Positions 26,154 through 34,425 of a stretch of 64,000 bases of DNA are shown piece after piece (position 1 is the stretch's first letter; every line of letters starts with the position of its first letter). Origin of the DNA: JALHUB01 sp050010555 (GTDB lineage Bacteria; Chloroflexota; Dehalococcoidia; DSTF01; JALHUB01); contig JBEKKV010000002.1 of the NCBI GenBank assembly GCA_050010555.1, forward strand, positions 61,108 to 125,107, given 5' to 3'. A program made the translations under genes and the position numbers. Below the pieces are notes generated by a model. It was not told the DNA's origin. It saw only the letters and a program-made list of their open reading frames with translations, and did no database searches.

Positions 26154-27727
26154 GGGATTCCGCCGGCAATGAGCGCGGGCGGTTCCTCCCGCGAGGCGGA
26201 ATGTTCCAGCAACGGCGTCGGCGTTGGAAACGGCTTCGCCGCCGGCTCCCGGAAAGCCGCCATCTGCACCTCCAGCCAGCGATTGATGTCGTGGCGAGCA
26301 ATTGTCTGGCGTGACGCCCGCGCCCGCTGCCGACGCTCGTCCGCGTCCATCAGCAGCGCGCGCCGCAGCGCTTCCGCCGTCCCTTCGATGTCCGCAGCCT
26401 CGACCGTCAGCGCGGCGCCGGCAAGCTCCTGCGCCGCTCCCACCGCGGTCGAAAGGATGACGACGCCGTCGCGCTCGTTCAGGATCGGCCCTTCTTTAAC
26501 GACAAGGTTCATGCCGTCGGCGATTGAGTTGGCGATGAGCACGTCGTACAGGCTGAGGCCGGCCAGCGCCTGCGTCCGGTTCTGCTCGAAGAAGAGCGTT
26601 ATCGGCCGCCACCGCCCGTTGCCGTGGCGCAGATTGATCTCGTCGATGAGCGCGAAGACCTCGTCCCGGTACTGGCGGTACTCGGGGATCGCCTCCCGCG
26701 TCGGCACGAGGAACGCGAGCATCTGCACCCTTCCCGCCCACTCGCGGGAACGCTCCAGAAACAGGTTGAACGCCTTAAGCGCGCCGGCGATGTTCTTGGC
26801 CGGGTCCAGCCGGTCAACGCAGACGACGGTCTTCACGTCCGGATCGCTGGCCAGCGCCTGCTGGTATGACCTGGTCTCCGGCGAGACGAGCTTTCGTCGC
26901 AGGTCGAACACGTCCACCGATATCGGATTGGCGAAGATTGCGACCGACCGCCCACCGTAGCGGACCGCCGTCTCCGCCAGGTCGACGCCCGCGCCGGGAA
27001 GGTACGTCAGGCAGGTGAGCGCGAAGTTGCGCTTTGATTCCTCCGTCTGGAACGCTACGCTGTCGTTCGCGAGCATCCCCTCGCAGATCCGCGCGACGAT
27101 GCCCTCTGGAAGCGCGCGCCAAGCGTTCGGCCCCGGCCAGGGGATGTGGTTGAAGTGCTGCAGCAGCGCGTCAGGGTGCCGCATGCGGATAAACAGCGGC
27201 GCCAGATAGAGATGATAGTCATGGAGCATCACCCGGGCCGGGCCGCTCGTCGCGCCGATCTCCTCGTCGACGGCGTCGGCGAAGGCGCGGTTGACCGGCA
27301 CGTAGCCTTCCTCCCAGGAGCGCGCGATCTGCTCCGGCAGGTTTGGACGGTCTTCGAGGAGATGCCAGAGCGAGTGCTGGAGGAACCAGAGGATCGGGTT
27401 GCTGAAGGTGCGATAGAAAAGATCGTATGAGTGCGAGTCTGTCGCTGCCAAACACAGGCGGTGGCCATCGCCGAATGAGAAGCGGCGCATATTGTGCGCC
27501 ACCAGTTCCCTGTCCACGCCACCAACGGCGCCGACGATCCATGTCAGTTCCTGGCGCCCCAGGATGCTGGAAAGGGCGACCGCCACGCCGCCGCTCGTCG
27601 GGCGACGCGCCAAGGCAGCGCTATCGTCTCGATAGTGCTCGAATGGACCGCGATTGCTGACGATGATGAGCGGGCCCGGTCGGCCGATCCGCCGCAAAGG
27701 GGCATATGCTGGGTCCCCGGAGTTCAC
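26150..27727 (-). CDS. otsA: Trehalose-6-phosphate synthase (GT20, OtsA)
   Basis: The 525-residue protein is a GT20 glycosyltransferase that joins UDP/GDP/ADP-glucose to glucose-6-phosphate. Family marks include LIIVSNRGPFEHY, MLHDYHLYLAPLFIR, FNHIPWPGPNAWRALP, VCVDRLDPAKNI, DVLIANSIADGMNLVVKEG and LSTAVGAAQEL. It starts with GTG at 27727, with GGAAGGAGG 6 bases before. No trehalose-phosphate phosphatase gene is seen here. Its leader carries a c-di-AMP riboswitch and terminator, so expression should respond to osmotic second-messenger levels. Confidence 0.93.
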   Translation of the reverse strand: MNSGDPAYAPLRRIGRPGPLIIVSNRGPFEHYRDDSAALARRPTSGGVAVALSSILGRQELTWIVGAVGGVDRELVAHNMRRFSFGDGHRLCLAATDSHSYDLFYRTFSNPILWFLQHSLWHLLEDRPNLPEQIARSWEEGYVPVNRAFADAVDEEIGATSGPARVMLHDYHLYLAPLFIRMRHPDALLQHFNHIPWPGPNAWRALPEGIVARICEGMLANDSVAFQTEESKRNFALTCLTYLPGAGVDLAETAVRYGGRSVAIFANPISVDVFDLRRKLVSPETRSYQQALASDPDVKTVVCVDRLDPAKNIAGALKAFNLFLERSREWAGRVQMLAFLVPTREAIPEYRQYRDEVFALIDEINLRHGNGRWRPITLFFEQNRTQALAGLSLYDVLIANSIADGMNLVVKEGPILNERDGVVILSTAVGAAQELAGAALTVEAADIEGTAEALRRALLMDADERRQRARASRQTIARHDINRWLEVQMAAFREPAAKPFPTPTPLLEHSASREEPPALIAGGIP

Positions 27728-27820
27728 GTCGGCCTCCTTCCGTATGTCGCGGGGAGGATATCACCGCTTCTAGCGATACTGACACACGACCAAACCGAAC
27801 GGGCCGGAAAAGGAGGGTAC

Positions 27821-27850
27821 AAAAAGGCCGGAGGACCTTGGCTCCGGCCG
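27821..27850 (-). terminator. Intrinsic terminator of the otsA leader (riboswitch expression platform)
   Basis: GGCCGGAG (from 27849) pairs with CTCCGGCC (27826-27833) across an 8-base loop, then TTTTT (27821-27825). It lies 28 bases after the riboswitch aptamer and 94 bases before the otsA start, as in a transcription-attenuating switch. Confidence 0.85.
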
Positions 27851-27878
27851 TCTTGTTTGGAACCAGCCCTCTTTCAGT

Positions 27879-28019
27879 GGCCTACGAGGTTAGCTGTCGG
27901 GTTAGGGCTGAAAGAGACTACCCCCTCGCCCAAGGCGAGTACACCCCATGCTGCCTTCGGTTCCCCCGTCCCGCCTCTCGCCGCTGGCGAGTCGCCTCTG
28001 GCGACAGGCGAGCTAGGCC
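27879..28019 (-). ncRNA. Cyclic di-AMP riboswitch (ydaO/yuaA class)
   Basis: The minus-strand leader of otsA shows the conserved core of this class: ACGGGGGAACC (about 27959-27969), TGGGGTGTA, and CCCGACAGCTAACCTCGTAG near the 3' end (27883-27902). The P1 stem is closed by GGCCTA (28014-28019) and TAGGCC (27879-27884). The 9-mer CTCTTTCAG inside the aptamer (27908-27916) is complementary to CTGAAAGAG just after P1 (27869-27877), a possible antiterminator pairing. Known members turn expression off when c-di-AMP binds. The target here is trehalose synthesis. Confidence 0.88.
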
Positions 28020-28029
28020 CTGTGCTCGT

Positions 28030-28058
28030 AAATTAGCACCGCGAGGAGCGTTTGTCAA
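28030..28058 (-). promoter_or_regulatory. Promoter of the riboswitch-otsA transcript
   Basis: TTGACA (28053-28058), a 17-base gap and TAATTT (28030-28035) on the minus strand. The predicted start, near 28022, falls just before the aptamer P1 stem. Confidence 0.8.
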
Positions 28059-28092
28059 CTCTTTCACGTTCTGGGAAGCTACCGCTGGCAGG

Positions 28093-29385
28093 CTAGACGA
28101 GTTCGGCGAAGACGGTTTTGGCGGCGGCGATCGTGGCGTCGATCTCTTCGTCGCCGTGCGCCGACGACATGAACACCGCCTCGAACGGCGACGGCGCCAG
28201 GTAGACGCCGCGCTCCAGCATCGCGTGGAAGAAGCGGGCGTAACGAACCGTGTCCGCGCGACGGGCGCTCTCGTAGTCGGTGACCGGCGCGTCGACGAAG
28301 AAGGGCGTCCGCATCGAGCCGACACGGTTTAGCCGCAGCGAGACGCCGGCGCGGGCAGCCGCCTGTCCAATCCCTTCGACCAGCTTCGCGGAGAGCTCCT
28401 CAAGCCGCTCGTAAAAGCCCGGTGACTGCAGCTCTCGCAGCGTCGCCAGTCCAGCCGCCATCGCCAGCGGATTGCCGGAGAGCGTGCCGGCCTGGTAGAC
28501 GGGTCCCAGCGGCGCCAGCATTTCCATGATATCGCGCCTGCCGCCGTAGGCTCCGACCGGCAGACCGCCGCCGATTATTTTGCCCAGGCATGTCAGGTCC
28601 GGCGCAACGCCGTAGAGCGACTGCGCGCCGCCGTAAGCGACCCTGAAGCCGGTGATCACCTCGTCGAAGACCAGCAGCGCGCCATCGCGACGCGTTATCT
28701 CGCGCAGCGACTCCAGGAAGCCCGGCTGCGGAGCGACGACGCCCATGTTGCCGGCTACCGGCTCGACAATGACCGCCGCAATCTCGCGCCCATGCCGCTG
28801 GAAAAGCCGCTCCACGCTCTGGACGTCATTGTAGCGCGCCACGAGCGTCTCCTGCGCGTAGGAGGCCGGCACGCCAGGGCTATCCGGCAGGCCGAGCGTC
28901 GCCACGCCGGAGCCGGCGCGCACGAGAAGGCCGTCGGCGTGGCCGTGGTAGCTGCCCTCGAATTTGACGATCTTGTTACGGTTGGTGAACGCGCGGGCGA
29001 GCCGCAAGGCCGACATCGTCGCCTCGCTTCCGGAGTTAACGAAGCGCACCGTCTCGATCGACGGGACGGCTTCGACGATGAGCTGCGCCAGATCGGCCTC
29101 CGCCTCCGTCGGCGCGCCGTAGCTTGTGCCGCGCTCCGCTGCGAGCCGCACCGCCTCGACGACCGCCGGATGGGCGTGCCCGAGGATGAGCGCGCCCCAC
29201 GAGCAGACGTAGTCGACGTAGCGGTTGCCGTCGACGTCGTACAGGTAGGGGCCTTCACCGCGGGCGATGACGACCGGCTCGCCGCCGACGGCGCGGAAGG
29301 CGCGCACGGGGCTGTTCACGCCGCCGGTCAGGTAGCGCAGCGAGCGCTGGAACACCTCATGCGAGCGGTCGTGAGGAAGGGGCAT
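28093..29385 (-). CDS. hemL: Glutamate-1-semialdehyde 2,1-aminomutase
   Basis: The 430-residue PLP enzyme makes 5-aminolevulinate in the C5 pathway. It has GGVNSPVRAFRAVGG at the start, VDYVCSWGALILGHAHP, FVNSGSEATMSALRLAR, KFEGSYHGHADG, LVFDEVITGFR and the PLP lysine in LGKIIGGGLPVGAYGG. It is the last gene of the tetrapyrrole operon, and HemA at the other end supplies its substrate. Confidence 0.97.
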   Translation of the reverse strand: MPLPHDRSHEVFQRSLRYLTGGVNSPVRAFRAVGGEPVVIARGEGPYLYDVDGNRYVDYVCSWGALILGHAHPAVVEAVRLAAERGTSYGAPTEAEADLAQLIVEAVPSIETVRFVNSGSEATMSALRLARAFTNRNKIVKFEGSYHGHADGLLVRAGSGVATLGLPDSPGVPASYAQETLVARYNDVQSVERLFQRHGREIAAVIVEPVAGNMGVVAPQPGFLESLREITRRDGALLVFDEVITGFRVAYGGAQSLYGVAPDLTCLGKIIGGGLPVGAYGGRRDIMEMLAPLGPVYQAGTLSGNPLAMAAGLATLRELQSPGFYERLEELSAKLVEGIGQAAARAGVSLRLNRVGSMRTPFFVDAPVTDYESARRADTVRYARFFHAMLERGVYLAPSPFEAVFMSSAHGDEEIDATIAAAKTVFAELV

Positions 29386-29406
29386 CGGTCCTTAGATTCG
29401 ACTGCG

Positions 29407-30165
29407 CTAGGAAAGCAAGTCCAACAAGTCGGTGAGCGAAGCGATCTCGTGGTCGGGCCGCGGCACGCCTTCCCGCAATGACGAGCCGTCGCGGTTGAGC
29501 CAGGCCACCGGCAACCCCGCGTTCTTCGCGCCGAGCACATCCGCCGACTGGCTGTCGCCGACGTAAAGCACCTCGTGGCGGGCAAAGCCGCTCGCCTCGA
29601 CGAACGAGTGGAATATCTGCTCGTGCGGCTTGTAGACGCCGGCGCTCTCCGACGTGACGATGAGCTGGAACTTGACGTGCAGGCCGTTCCTCTCCAGGCA
29701 CGCCGTCAGGAAGTCGTTGTCGGCGTTGGAGAGAATGCCCAGTTGGTAGCGCGACTTCAGCGCCGTGAGCACGTCGGCTGTCTCCGCGAACGCCGACGCC
29801 TCCGACAGGCCGTTTCGCACGTGGGCGTAGGCCGCGACGCCGTCGCCGCGGACGCCCAGCTCGCGGAAGCAGGCCTCAAAATGCTCTGGCCACTCCTCAC
29901 TATAGGGACGGAAGTCGAGCGTCGGGCGCGCGGTGGTCCATGATGTCGCCTCGTTGCGCGGGTTCTCGCGGGCGCGCCCCTGCGAAGCCATTCGCAGCCA
30001 GATGTCCATCCACTTGTCCCAGAGCGCCTTGCCGTCGCAGGGGAGGCCCTGCTGAAGGCAGATCTCGTGATAAGTGCGGATGAACGCCTGGTCGGTGAAG
30101 TCGATCAGCGTGCCGTAGCAGTCGAAGGCCACGGCGCGAATGCCGTCAGGAGAAGGTTTGTCCAT
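29407..30165 (-). CDS. HAD-superfamily hydrolase (haloacid dehalogenase-like)
   Basis: The 252-residue protein has HAD motif I VAFDCYGTLIDF (nucleophile Asp near 14), motif II LGILSNADNDF, motif III Lys around VYKPHEQIF, and motif IV VLYVGDSQSADVLGAKNAG. A helical cap lies between motifs I and II. The substrate is unknown. It sits between hemB and hemL, with gaps of 26 and 21 bases, so it is in the operon. It is not an OtsB-type trehalose phosphatase by its motifs. Confidence 0.88.
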   Translation of the reverse strand: MDKPSPDGIRAVAFDCYGTLIDFTDQAFIRTYHEICLQQGLPCDGKALWDKWMDIWLRMASQGRARENPRNEATSWTTARPTLDFRPYSEEWPEHFEACFRELGVRGDGVAAYAHVRNGLSEASAFAETADVLTALKSRYQLGILSNADNDFLTACLERNGLHVKFQLIVTSESAGVYKPHEQIFHSFVEASGFARHEVLYVGDSQSADVLGAKNAGLPVAWLNRDGSSLREGVPRPDHEIASLTDLLDLLS

Positions 30166-30191
30166 GTTTTGTCAAAAGTGGCGTCTGCGAC

Positions 30192-31175
30192 CTACGATCT
30201 GGATTCGCGGAGCCAGCGGGCGGCGTCCTTGGCGTGATACGTAATAGTGATGTCGGCGCCGGCCCGCTTGATCGCCGTCAGCACCTCGAGCACGACGCGC
30301 TTCTCGTCGAGCCAGCCGTTCGCCGACGCCGCTTTTATCATAGCGTACTCGCCGCTGACGTTATAGGCGGCGAGCGGCAGGTCGAAACGCTGGCGGGCGC
30401 GCGCCAGGACGTCCAGGTAGGCGAGCGCCGGCTTCACCATCACGATGTCGGCGCCCTCGGCGATGTCGCTCTCGATCTCGCGCAGCGCCTCGCGGGCGTT
30501 CGCCGGGTCCATCTGGTAGCCGCAGCGGTCGCCGAACTGGGGCATCGACTCCGCAGCCTCGCGGAAGGGGCCGTAGAAGGCGGATGCGTACTTCGCGGCA
30601 TAGGCCATAATCGGCGTCTGCGCGAAGCCGCCCTCGTCGAGCGCCCGGCGGATGGCGGCTACCTGGCCGTCCATCATCGCCGACGGGGCGACCATGCCGG
30701 CGCCGGCCCGGGCGTGCGAGAGCGCCGTCCTGGCGAGCAGCGGCAGCGTCGCGTCGTTATCGACGTCGCCGTCACGCACGATGCCGCAGTGGCCGTGGCT
30801 GGTGTACTCGCAGAGACAGACGTCGGTGATGACGAGGAGCTCCGGGTCGGCCTGCTTGAGAGCGCGCACCGCCTGCTGGACGATGCCGTCCGGCGCGTAT
30901 GCCTCCGACGCCTGGTCATCCTTCGACGCCGGTATGCCGAAGAGAAGGACGGCGGGAATGCCGAGATCGCGTAGCTCCCGGGCCTCGCCGGGAAGCTGAT
31001 CGACGGAGAGCTGCGCCTGGCCGGGCATAGACGGGATGGCGTTGCGGACGCCGCTGCCGTGCACCACGAACAGCGGGTAGACGAAGTCCCCTGGCGACAG
31101 CCTTGTCTCCCGCACGAGCCGCCTGAGCGCCTCCGTCCGTCTCAACCGCCTCAGCCTACGAATTGTGAGATTCAT
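30192..31175 (-). CDS. hemB: Porphobilinogen synthase (delta-aminolevulinate dehydratase)
   Basis: The 327-residue enzyme condenses two 5-aminolevulinates. It has RRTEALRRLVRETRLSPGDF near the start, the zinc-type cysteines in DVCLCEYTSHGHCG, VAPSAMMDGQV, AKYASAFYGPFREAA, DIVMVKPALAYLD with a catalytic Lys, and YNVSGEYAM. The Cys set indicates a zinc-dependent form. Its ATG overlaps the stop codon of the HEPN-like gene (ATGA), so translation is coupled. Confidence 0.97.
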   Translation of the reverse strand: MNLTIRRLRRLRRTEALRRLVRETRLSPGDFVYPLFVVHGSGVRNAIPSMPGQAQLSVDQLPGEARELRDLGIPAVLLFGIPASKDDQASEAYAPDGIVQQAVRALKQADPELLVITDVCLCEYTSHGHCGIVRDGDVDNDATLPLLARTALSHARAGAGMVAPSAMMDGQVAAIRRALDEGGFAQTPIMAYAAKYASAFYGPFREAAESMPQFGDRCGYQMDPANAREALREIESDIAEGADIVMVKPALAYLDVLARARQRFDLPLAAYNVSGEYAMIKAASANGWLDEKRVVLEVLTAIKRAGADITITYHAKDAARWLRESRS

Positions 31176-31912
31176 TTCACTCCTGGCTGAAGCACCGGCA
31201 GAAGCTGTTCCATTCCCGCGTGGACTTCGCGCGAAACTTGATCAGAGAGCGAGACTAAGCTCCATGCCATTTCCTGACAATCTTCGGCCGTCAACTGTAT
31301 CACCTCTCCCACTTTCCAAACCCGTACTTCCTGCTCGAACTGCAGGGCTAGTTCTTGCCCCTTCTCCAGCCGCTGACCGACCGACACGACGGGTTGGCCG
31401 TCGGCCGTTAAGACGATCTTCTGCCATGTCACGCTGAAGACACTATTGGCGTCAACGTCCTCAGCTCCTACCTTACCATTCCGATGCATGAGACAGTTGC
31501 GCAACCTGTAAAGATCGTTGAACCATAAGAGACTCGGCAGCGCGTCGGCCTGACCGCCGACAGCAGCCAACGCCCTGTCTACGGCTATCCTAGGCCCGGA
31601 CCGCACGACCTTTCGGCATCTCTCCAGGGCCGTTTGGAATTCCTCCCAAGGAAGAAGTTTCCCAGATGCGCCCTTGGCTAGCGTCGCCATGAATAGGAGC
31701 TGTGCGAAGTAGTCTTCGGCGGCAGCAATCATCGAGAGCAGCGAGTAACGGGCGCAATATGACCCAAATTCCCGCCATGTTTCGGCATCAGGGACGTCAC
31801 CGAAGTTCATAAGGACCTCTGCCGAAGGCAAGGCTGTTGTGGTAGGAAGCTTCGAGAATCGTTCTGCTAACACCGCGTAGGCGGCTGATCGCTCCAGATT
31901 CGATCGAAGCAC
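31172..31912 (-). CDS. HEPN-like protein of unknown function inside the heme operon
   Basis: The 246-residue, mostly helical protein has the segment LYRLRNCLMHRNGKV (about 134-148), which carries R-x4-H (Arg138, His143), the mark of HEPN domains. Some HEPN proteins are RNases of defence or toxin systems; others are inactive. No antitoxin-like partner is next to it. By eye its DNA is less G+C-rich than the hem genes. Yet it is closely packed: 38 bases after hemD, and its stop overlaps the hemB start. A role in tetrapyrrole synthesis cannot be assigned. Confidence 0.6.
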   Translation of the reverse strand: MLRSNLERSAAYAVLAERFSKLPTTTALPSAEVLMNFGDVPDAETWREFGSYCARYSLLSMIAAAEDYFAQLLFMATLAKGASGKLLPWEEFQTALERCRKVVRSGPRIAVDRALAAVGGQADALPSLLWFNDLYRLRNCLMHRNGKVGAEDVDANSVFSVTWQKIVLTADGQPVVSVGQRLEKGQELALQFEQEVRVWKVGEVIQLTAEDCQEMAWSLVSLSDQVSREVHAGMEQLLPVLQPGVK

Positions 31913-31950
31913 TGCTTGATGCCCTCTGAGTTGCTCGCTCAGGTTAACCC

Positions 31951-33501
31951 TTATGCACTTGGCCCATGTTGAAATGCCTTTGACGTCGGGCTCGAGAGCG
32001 CCAGTAGTAGTCCGTCGATGGTGTGCTCGGGTGCTTCCACGTCCACGCGCAGGCCCGCGCGACGCGCTGTCGCCGCCGTCACCGGACCGATGCAGGCGAT
32101 CAGTGGCTTCTCCAACAGCGCCTTGTCGCCGTCCAGGATCTTCAGCAGGTTGCGCACCGCCGACGAACTGGCAAACGTCACGATATCCACCTCGCCGGCG
32201 CGCAGTCGGGCCATCGCTTCGGCGTCGACATCTTTCGGCACGGCGGCGCTGTACAGCGGCAACTCGTCGACCGTCGCGCCCAGCCGCTCCAGCCCGGTGA
32301 CCAGCGCTCGACGGGCGCCGCGGGCCCGTGGCCAGAGCACGCGCTGCCCCATTATACCGCGCTCCGCCAGCGCCTCGACGACGCCCTCCGCCAGAAAGCG
32401 CTCCGGCACGAGGTCGGCGTGAACTCCGTGGCGGTTGAGCGCTATCGCCGTCGCGGGGCCGATGGCGCAGACGCGGGCGCGACCCAGCGCGCGGGCGTCC
32501 TTCTTGTGACGGCGCAGCTCGTCGAAGAACATGTCGACGCCGTTGGCGCTGCTGAAGACGAGCCAGTCGTATTCGCCGGCGTCGAGGCCTTCGAGTGAGC
32601 GGCGCAGCGCTTTCTGGTCGATGCGCGGGACGATCTCGATCGCGGGTAATTCTATTGGCTCCGCGCCCGCCTCGGCCAAGGCGTGCGAGAGGACTCCCGC
32701 CTGCTCAGCAGCGCGGGTCACGAGGACGCGCTTGCCGAAGAGGGGACGGTTGTCGAACCAGCGAAGCTTGTCGCGCAGGCGAACGACCGGTCCGACGATG
32801 GTGACCAGCGGCGGCTCGAGGCCGGCCTCGGCGACGCGCTTCGCCAAATCGGAAATGGTTGCCGCGATTACTGCCTGATTTGGCGTGGTTCCCCAGCGTA
32901 CAACGGCGGCCGGCTCATCCGGCGATCGGCCGCATTCGGAGATAAGTCTCATGATCTCGCCCAGATTCGAGCCGCCCATCAAGATAACCAGCGTATCGGC
33001 GCTTTTCGCTACGCGCTGCCAATCTACCGCGCCTTCCGCCTTGTCGGGGTCCTTGTGTCCCGTCACCACCGTGAACGACGACGACAGGCCGCGATGCGTG
33101 ACTGGAATGCCGGCGTAGGCCGTCGCCGCGATAGCCGATGACACGCCGGGGACCACCTCGAACGGAATGCCGGCGTCCGCGAGCGCCTCCGCCTCCTCGC
33201 CGCCACGTCCGAACACGAACGGGTCGCCGCCCTTGAGCCGAACCACCCGTTTGCCCTCGCGCGCCTTCGCGACGAGTAGATTGTTTATCTGCTGCTGGCT
33301 GAAGCCGGAGCCGCCTTTTTCGGATGGGTGCTTGCCGACGAATATGCGCTCCGCCTTCGCGGGGGCCAGGTCGACGAGGCGGCGGCTGACCAGGCGGTCG
33401 TAGACGACCGCCTCCGCGCGTGCCAGCGCATCGACGCCCGCGACCGTTATCAGTCCCGGGTCGCCGGGTCCCGCGCCGACAAGCCAGACACGTCCGTTCA
33501 A
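31951..33501 (-). CDS. cobA-hemD: Uroporphyrinogen-III C-methyltransferase / uroporphyrinogen-III synthase fusion
   Basis: The 516-residue protein joins two enzymes. Residues 1-245 are a SUMT: WLVGAGPGDPGLITV, VVYDRLVS, VVRLKGGDPFVFGRGGEE, PGVSSAIAATAYAGIPVTHRG. Residues about 255-505 are HemD: GKRVLVTRAAEQAGVLSHAL, DWLVFSSANGVDMFF, RVCAIGPATA and VTFASSSAVRNLL. Together they close hydroxymethylbilane to uroporphyrinogen III and methylate it to precorrin-2, leading to siroheme. The start overlaps hemC by four bases. Confidence 0.96.
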   Translation of the reverse strand: MNGRVWLVGAGPGDPGLITVAGVDALARAEAVVYDRLVSRRLVDLAPAKAERIFVGKHPSEKGGSGFSQQQINNLLVAKAREGKRVVRLKGGDPFVFGRGGEEAEALADAGIPFEVVPGVSSAIAATAYAGIPVTHRGLSSSFTVVTGHKDPDKAEGAVDWQRVAKSADTLVILMGGSNLGEIMRLISECGRSPDEPAAVVRWGTTPNQAVIAATISDLAKRVAEAGLEPPLVTIVGPVVRLRDKLRWFDNRPLFGKRVLVTRAAEQAGVLSHALAEAGAEPIELPAIEIVPRIDQKALRRSLEGLDAGEYDWLVFSSANGVDMFFDELRRHKKDARALGRARVCAIGPATAIALNRHGVHADLVPERFLAEGVVEALAERGIMGQRVLWPRARGARRALVTGLERLGATVDELPLYSAAVPKDVDAEAMARLRAGEVDIVTFASSSAVRNLLKILDGDKALLEKPLIACIGPVTAATARRAGLRVDVEAPEHTIDGLLLALSSPTSKAFQHGPSA

Positions 33502-34424
33502 GGTGACAGCTCCTCGAGGATGTCTGACGCTCCTTTGGCCAGCAGGCTCTCCGCCAGCCGCTCGCCCAGCGACTCCGCGTCGTCGGGGTCGCCGCTTATC
33601 TCGCCGCGGACCGCGCGTCCGGCCGGCGGATCAACGACGAGGCCCCGCAGACGGATCTGCCCATTCTCGACGGTCGCGAACGCCGCAACCGGCACGCGAC
33701 AGCCGCCGCCAAGGCGACTCAAGAACGCCCGCTCCGCCGCCGTCGCCAGCCGCGAGTCGGGGTCGTCGGCCGCGGAGGCGACCTCCCGCGCTTCAGCATC
33801 GTCGGTTCGCGTCTCGACGGCGAGGGCCCCTTGCCCGGGCGCCGGCAGCATCGCTTCCAGCGGAAGAAGCTCCGATGCGGCATCCAGCCGGCCCAATCGC
33901 GCCAGCGCCGCCGCGGCGACGATGATCGCTTCGATGTCGCCGGACTCGACCTTCTTGAGGCGCGTGTCGACGTTGCCACGTACAGGTATCGGCTCCAGGT
34001 CCGGCCGGAGGAGGAGCAACTGCGCCGCACGTCGTACGCTCCCCGTGCCGATGCGCGCTCCCTCCCCAAGCTGTGCGAGGGTGCGGCCGCCGGTGGCCAC
34101 AAGCGCATCGCGCGGGTCCTCGCGCCGGGTCACTGCCGCCAGGACGAGACGATGGTGAAGCGTTGTCGGCAGGTCCTTCAGGCTGTGGACCGCGATGTCG
34201 ATCTGGCCGTTGAGGAGCGCCTCTTCAAGCTCCTTCGTGAAAACGCCTTCGCCCGCGATCTCCGAGAGCGGCTGCGGACGGCGGTCGCCGGTCGTGCGGA
34301 CGGCTCGCACCTCGAAGCGACAGTCCGGGCGGCTCCGCTGGAGCGTGGCGACTACCCCGTCTGTCTGTCGGCGGGCCAGCCGGCTGCCTCGCGTCCCTAC
34401 GATCAGCGTCCTGCCCGTCATCAC
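33498..34424 (-). CDS. hemC: Hydroxymethylbilane synthase (porphobilinogen deaminase)
   Basis: The 308-residue enzyme polymerises four porphobilinogens. It has VGTRGSRLARRQTDGV, VFTKELEEALLNGQIDIAVHSLKDLPT, REDPRDALV, GTGSVRRAAQLL, RGNVDTRLKKVESGDIEAII and the dipyrromethane cofactor Cys in GGGCRVPVAAFA. It lies one base after hemA and overlaps the fused cobA-hemD gene. Confidence 0.97.
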   Translation of the reverse strand: MMTGRTLIVGTRGSRLARRQTDGVVATLQRSRPDCRFEVRAVRTTGDRRPQPLSEIAGEGVFTKELEEALLNGQIDIAVHSLKDLPTTLHHRLVLAAVTRREDPRDALVATGGRTLAQLGEGARIGTGSVRRAAQLLLLRPDLEPIPVRGNVDTRLKKVESGDIEAIIVAAAALARLGRLDAASELLPLEAMLPAPGQGALAVETRTDDAEAREVASAADDPDSRLATAAERAFLSRLGGGCRVPVAAFATVENGQIRLRGLVVDPPAGRAVRGEISGDPDDAESLGERLAESLLAKGASDILEELSP

Positions 34425-34425
34425 G

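Noticed and set aside
29407..30165. Trehalose-6-phosphate phosphatase as partner of otsA
   Set aside because: The HAD motifs and cap arrangement fit haloacid dehalogenase-like enzymes, and the gene is inside the heme operon, not beside otsA.
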